A stretch of DNA of 64,000 nucleotides, taken from positions 1,545,613-1,609,612 of the forward strand of contig NZ_CP017675.1 in assembly GCF_001870225.1 (NCBI RefSeq), given 5' to 3'. Positions 62,855 to 64,000 of the stretch are shown piece after piece. The notes beneath the pieces were generated by a model. It saw only the letters and a program-made list of their open reading frames with translations, was not told where the DNA came from and did no database searches. Both the position numbers and the translations under genes were made by a program. The DNA comes from Gloeomargarita lithophora Alchichica-D10 (GTDB taxonomy: Bacteria > Cyanobacteriota > Cyanobacteriia > Gloeomargaritales > Gloeomargaritaceae). The number at the start of each line of letters is the position of its first letter. The first letter of the stretch is position 1.

Positions 62855-63805
62855 CTACAACTTCCGAAATGATACCAGTAACGAGTGACCTTGAAGGTAT
62901 TTTTTTAAGCCCAAATGAAGGATAAAACTATAGGATTGAGCCATGGTTTTATGAACAATTTTATTAATTTTATAAATAATCTTATGACCTATGGATTGAT
63001 GGGGTTTAGAGAGCCTCCATAATCTATCTATTTGGATATTTGCATACAAACTTACGTGATAATTCCCCAAAGGTTCATAAAAAATGTTTTCTAACTGTAT
63101 AGGCAAATAACTTTGTAGTGCTTGAAATGTCTGGGCATCCCAACGAGCCATGTGGTGGGGGGGCATATCAAGCAAATCATATTCCAAATGACGGGTAAAA
63201 CTTTTGCGATTGGGAACCCCTAGAATTAACCGACCATTGGGCGCAAGACAGGCTAAACACTGTTGGATAAATTCCTTGGGTTGGGGGATATGCTCTAATA
63301 CTTGAAAACTACAGATATGGGTATATTGTCCTGGGTATTTGTGTGCCCAATGTTCTAAACACTCTGCATGGACAGGGAGCTTGTTTGCTTGGGCGTATTG
63401 AACAGCGGCTTGATTGAGTTCTAAACCAGTTGATTCTACACCTGCTTGTTTTAATTGATTCACAAAATAACCCCGTCCACAACCTACTTCTAAAACTTTT
63501 GTTTCAGGCAATAAAGGGAGGAGTAATTGCATCGCTTGTTCGTATTCCCATTTGTTTTTCATGTAATAAAAATCTTGCTGTTGCAATTGTTGATAGAGAT
63601 ATTCAGAGCCAGCCATAGCTAAGGGCATGAAAAAATATAATCCCGTATCCAAGCATTCGTAGAGTTCAATTTCACCATGACCGTGCAATTCAGAGGTAAT
63701 ATCAATCTTGAAACTTTTTTGCCATCGCTCGATCAGTTCTGCGGTGGCATAATTACGAACTAATCGTACATTGAACGAGCCAGAAATGGGGGAAATTATA
63801 GCCAC
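62855..63805 (-). CDS. Class I SAM-dependent methyltransferase
   Basis: A 316-residue methyltransferase of the family associated with cell-surface polysaccharide or lipid modification. Motif I is VLEVGCGRGYFVNQL, followed by VESTGLELNQAAVQYA, ICSFQVLEHIPQPKEF and LAPNGRLILGVPN. A cysteine/aromatic-rich N-terminal region (about 1-75) precedes the fold. The substrate is unknown. The gene is more AT-rich than its neighbours. Its upstream region is made entirely of tandem repeat copies that begin 5 bases before the start codon. Confidence 0.8.
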   Translation of the reverse strand: MAIISPISGSFNVRLVRNYATAELIERWQKSFKIDITSELHGHGEIELYECLDTGLYFFMPLAMAGSEYLYQQLQQQDFYYMKNKWEYEQAMQLLLPLLPETKVLEVGCGRGYFVNQLKQAGVESTGLELNQAAVQYAQANKLPVHAECLEHWAHKYPGQYTHICSFQVLEHIPQPKEFIQQCLACLAPNGRLILGVPNRKSFTRHLEYDLLDMPPHHMARWDAQTFQALQSYLPIQLENIFYEPLGNYHVSLYANIQIDRLWRLSKPHQSIGHKIIYKINKIVHKTMAQSYSFILHLGLKKYLQGHSLLVSFRKL

Positions 63806-63809
63806 TAGC

Positions 63810-64000
63810 GCACCTCTATAAATTGAAAATTAGCGGTCGCAGGGGCACCGCCCCCGTCCTTGGTTCTGCGGAATTTCTGTTTGTAAATCGTGTCATATTG
63901 CTATAGGGCACCTCTATAAATTGAAAATTAGCGGTCGCAGGGGCACCGCCCCCGTCCTTGGTTCTGCGGAATTTCTGTTTGTAAATCGTGTCATATTGCC
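63810..64000. repeat. Interspersed repeat elements, copies 11 and 12, in tandem
   Basis: Two direct copies with an exact 98-bp offset (63810-63907 and 63908 to the window edge), identical over at least 92 bases. Each starts gcacctctataaattgaaaa, has the consensus core gcggtcgcaggggcaccgcc and ccttggttctgcgg, and ends cgtgtcatattgc. The first continues tatag, giving the CTATAGCAATATGACACG end also seen at 53806. The array may continue beyond the window. It lies immediately upstream of the methyltransferase start. Confidence 0.85.

Noticed and set aside
1..64000. HIP1 octamer (GCGATCGC) enrichment
   Set aside because: I noticed no obvious copies while reading, but I could not count exhaustively, so I make no claim about abundance or absence.

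Overview
The window is a stretch of chromosome from a phycobilisome-bearing cyanobacterium. The evidence is a CpcG rod-core linker, the cyanobacterial NDH-1 CO2-uptake operon (ndhF3-ndhD3-cupA), plastid-type Ycf46/Ycf35-like genes, a PucC-like pigment carrier, a SphR/SphS-type phosphate two-component pair and several families found mainly in cyanobacteria (DUF6464, HAS-barrel, Mo-nitrogenase C-terminal domain). Genes are tightly packed on both strands, with many 4-bp overlaps, and core genes are rich in C and G runs. I cannot fix the genus from this window.

Layout. 1-1.1 kb: the 3' end of infB and a HAS-barrel protein. 1.2-6 kb (minus): the high-affinity CO2-uptake operon. 6.1-11.6 kb: pentapeptide protein, methyltransferase, TerB/Mo-nitro protein, an AT-rich orphan C5 DNA methyltransferase coupled to a methionine gamma-lyase-like enzyme, and a nitroreductase. 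11.6-14 kb: a hairpin that looks like a small RNA, a HAD phosphatase, tRNA-Gln, an orphan TRAP small permease and a repeat element. 14-32.8 kb: mostly housekeeping genes (cpcG, amidase, serS, pgi, larB, rhomboid, sphR-sphS, FTR1-type permease, dnaX). 32.8-33.6 kb: a decayed toxin-antitoxin pair caught between two repeat elements. 33.6-37.3 kb: the Ycf35/Ycf46/RHH set, endonuclease V and a TVP38-type protein. 37.5-42.4 kb: the type IV pilus operon pilM-pilN-pilO-pilQ, followed by a tandemly duplicated terminator region and two tandem Uma2 genes. 44.5-51.8 kb: DUF2254 protein, gpmI, DM13 protein, a 2Fe-2S protein, lipB, acpP-fabF and a Nudix enzyme. 52-53.6 kb: a B12-binding radical SAM protein closely resembling the hopanoid C-2 methylase HpnP. 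53.6-56.8 kb: an AT-rich accessory island. 56.8-64 kb: ABC ATPases, a PucC-like carrier, a TldE/PmbA-type protein and a methyltransferase.

The two most unusual signals are these. (1) A two-gene unit at 54179-56208 encodes a ParA-type ATPase fused behind a type I restriction (HsdR N-terminal)-like nuclease domain with D...EAK residues, translationally coupled to a protein with a ParB-like region and a C-terminal Rho-N/SAP-like motif; it could be an undescribed partition-linked or defence system. (2) About ten copies of a 100-130 bp non-coding repeat family are scattered through the window. They share a GC-rich near-palindromic core and have short terminal inverted repeats. One copy has a 12-bp flanking direct repeat, one supplies a gene's stop codon, two bracket a broken toxin-antitoxin locus and two lie in tandem at the right edge.
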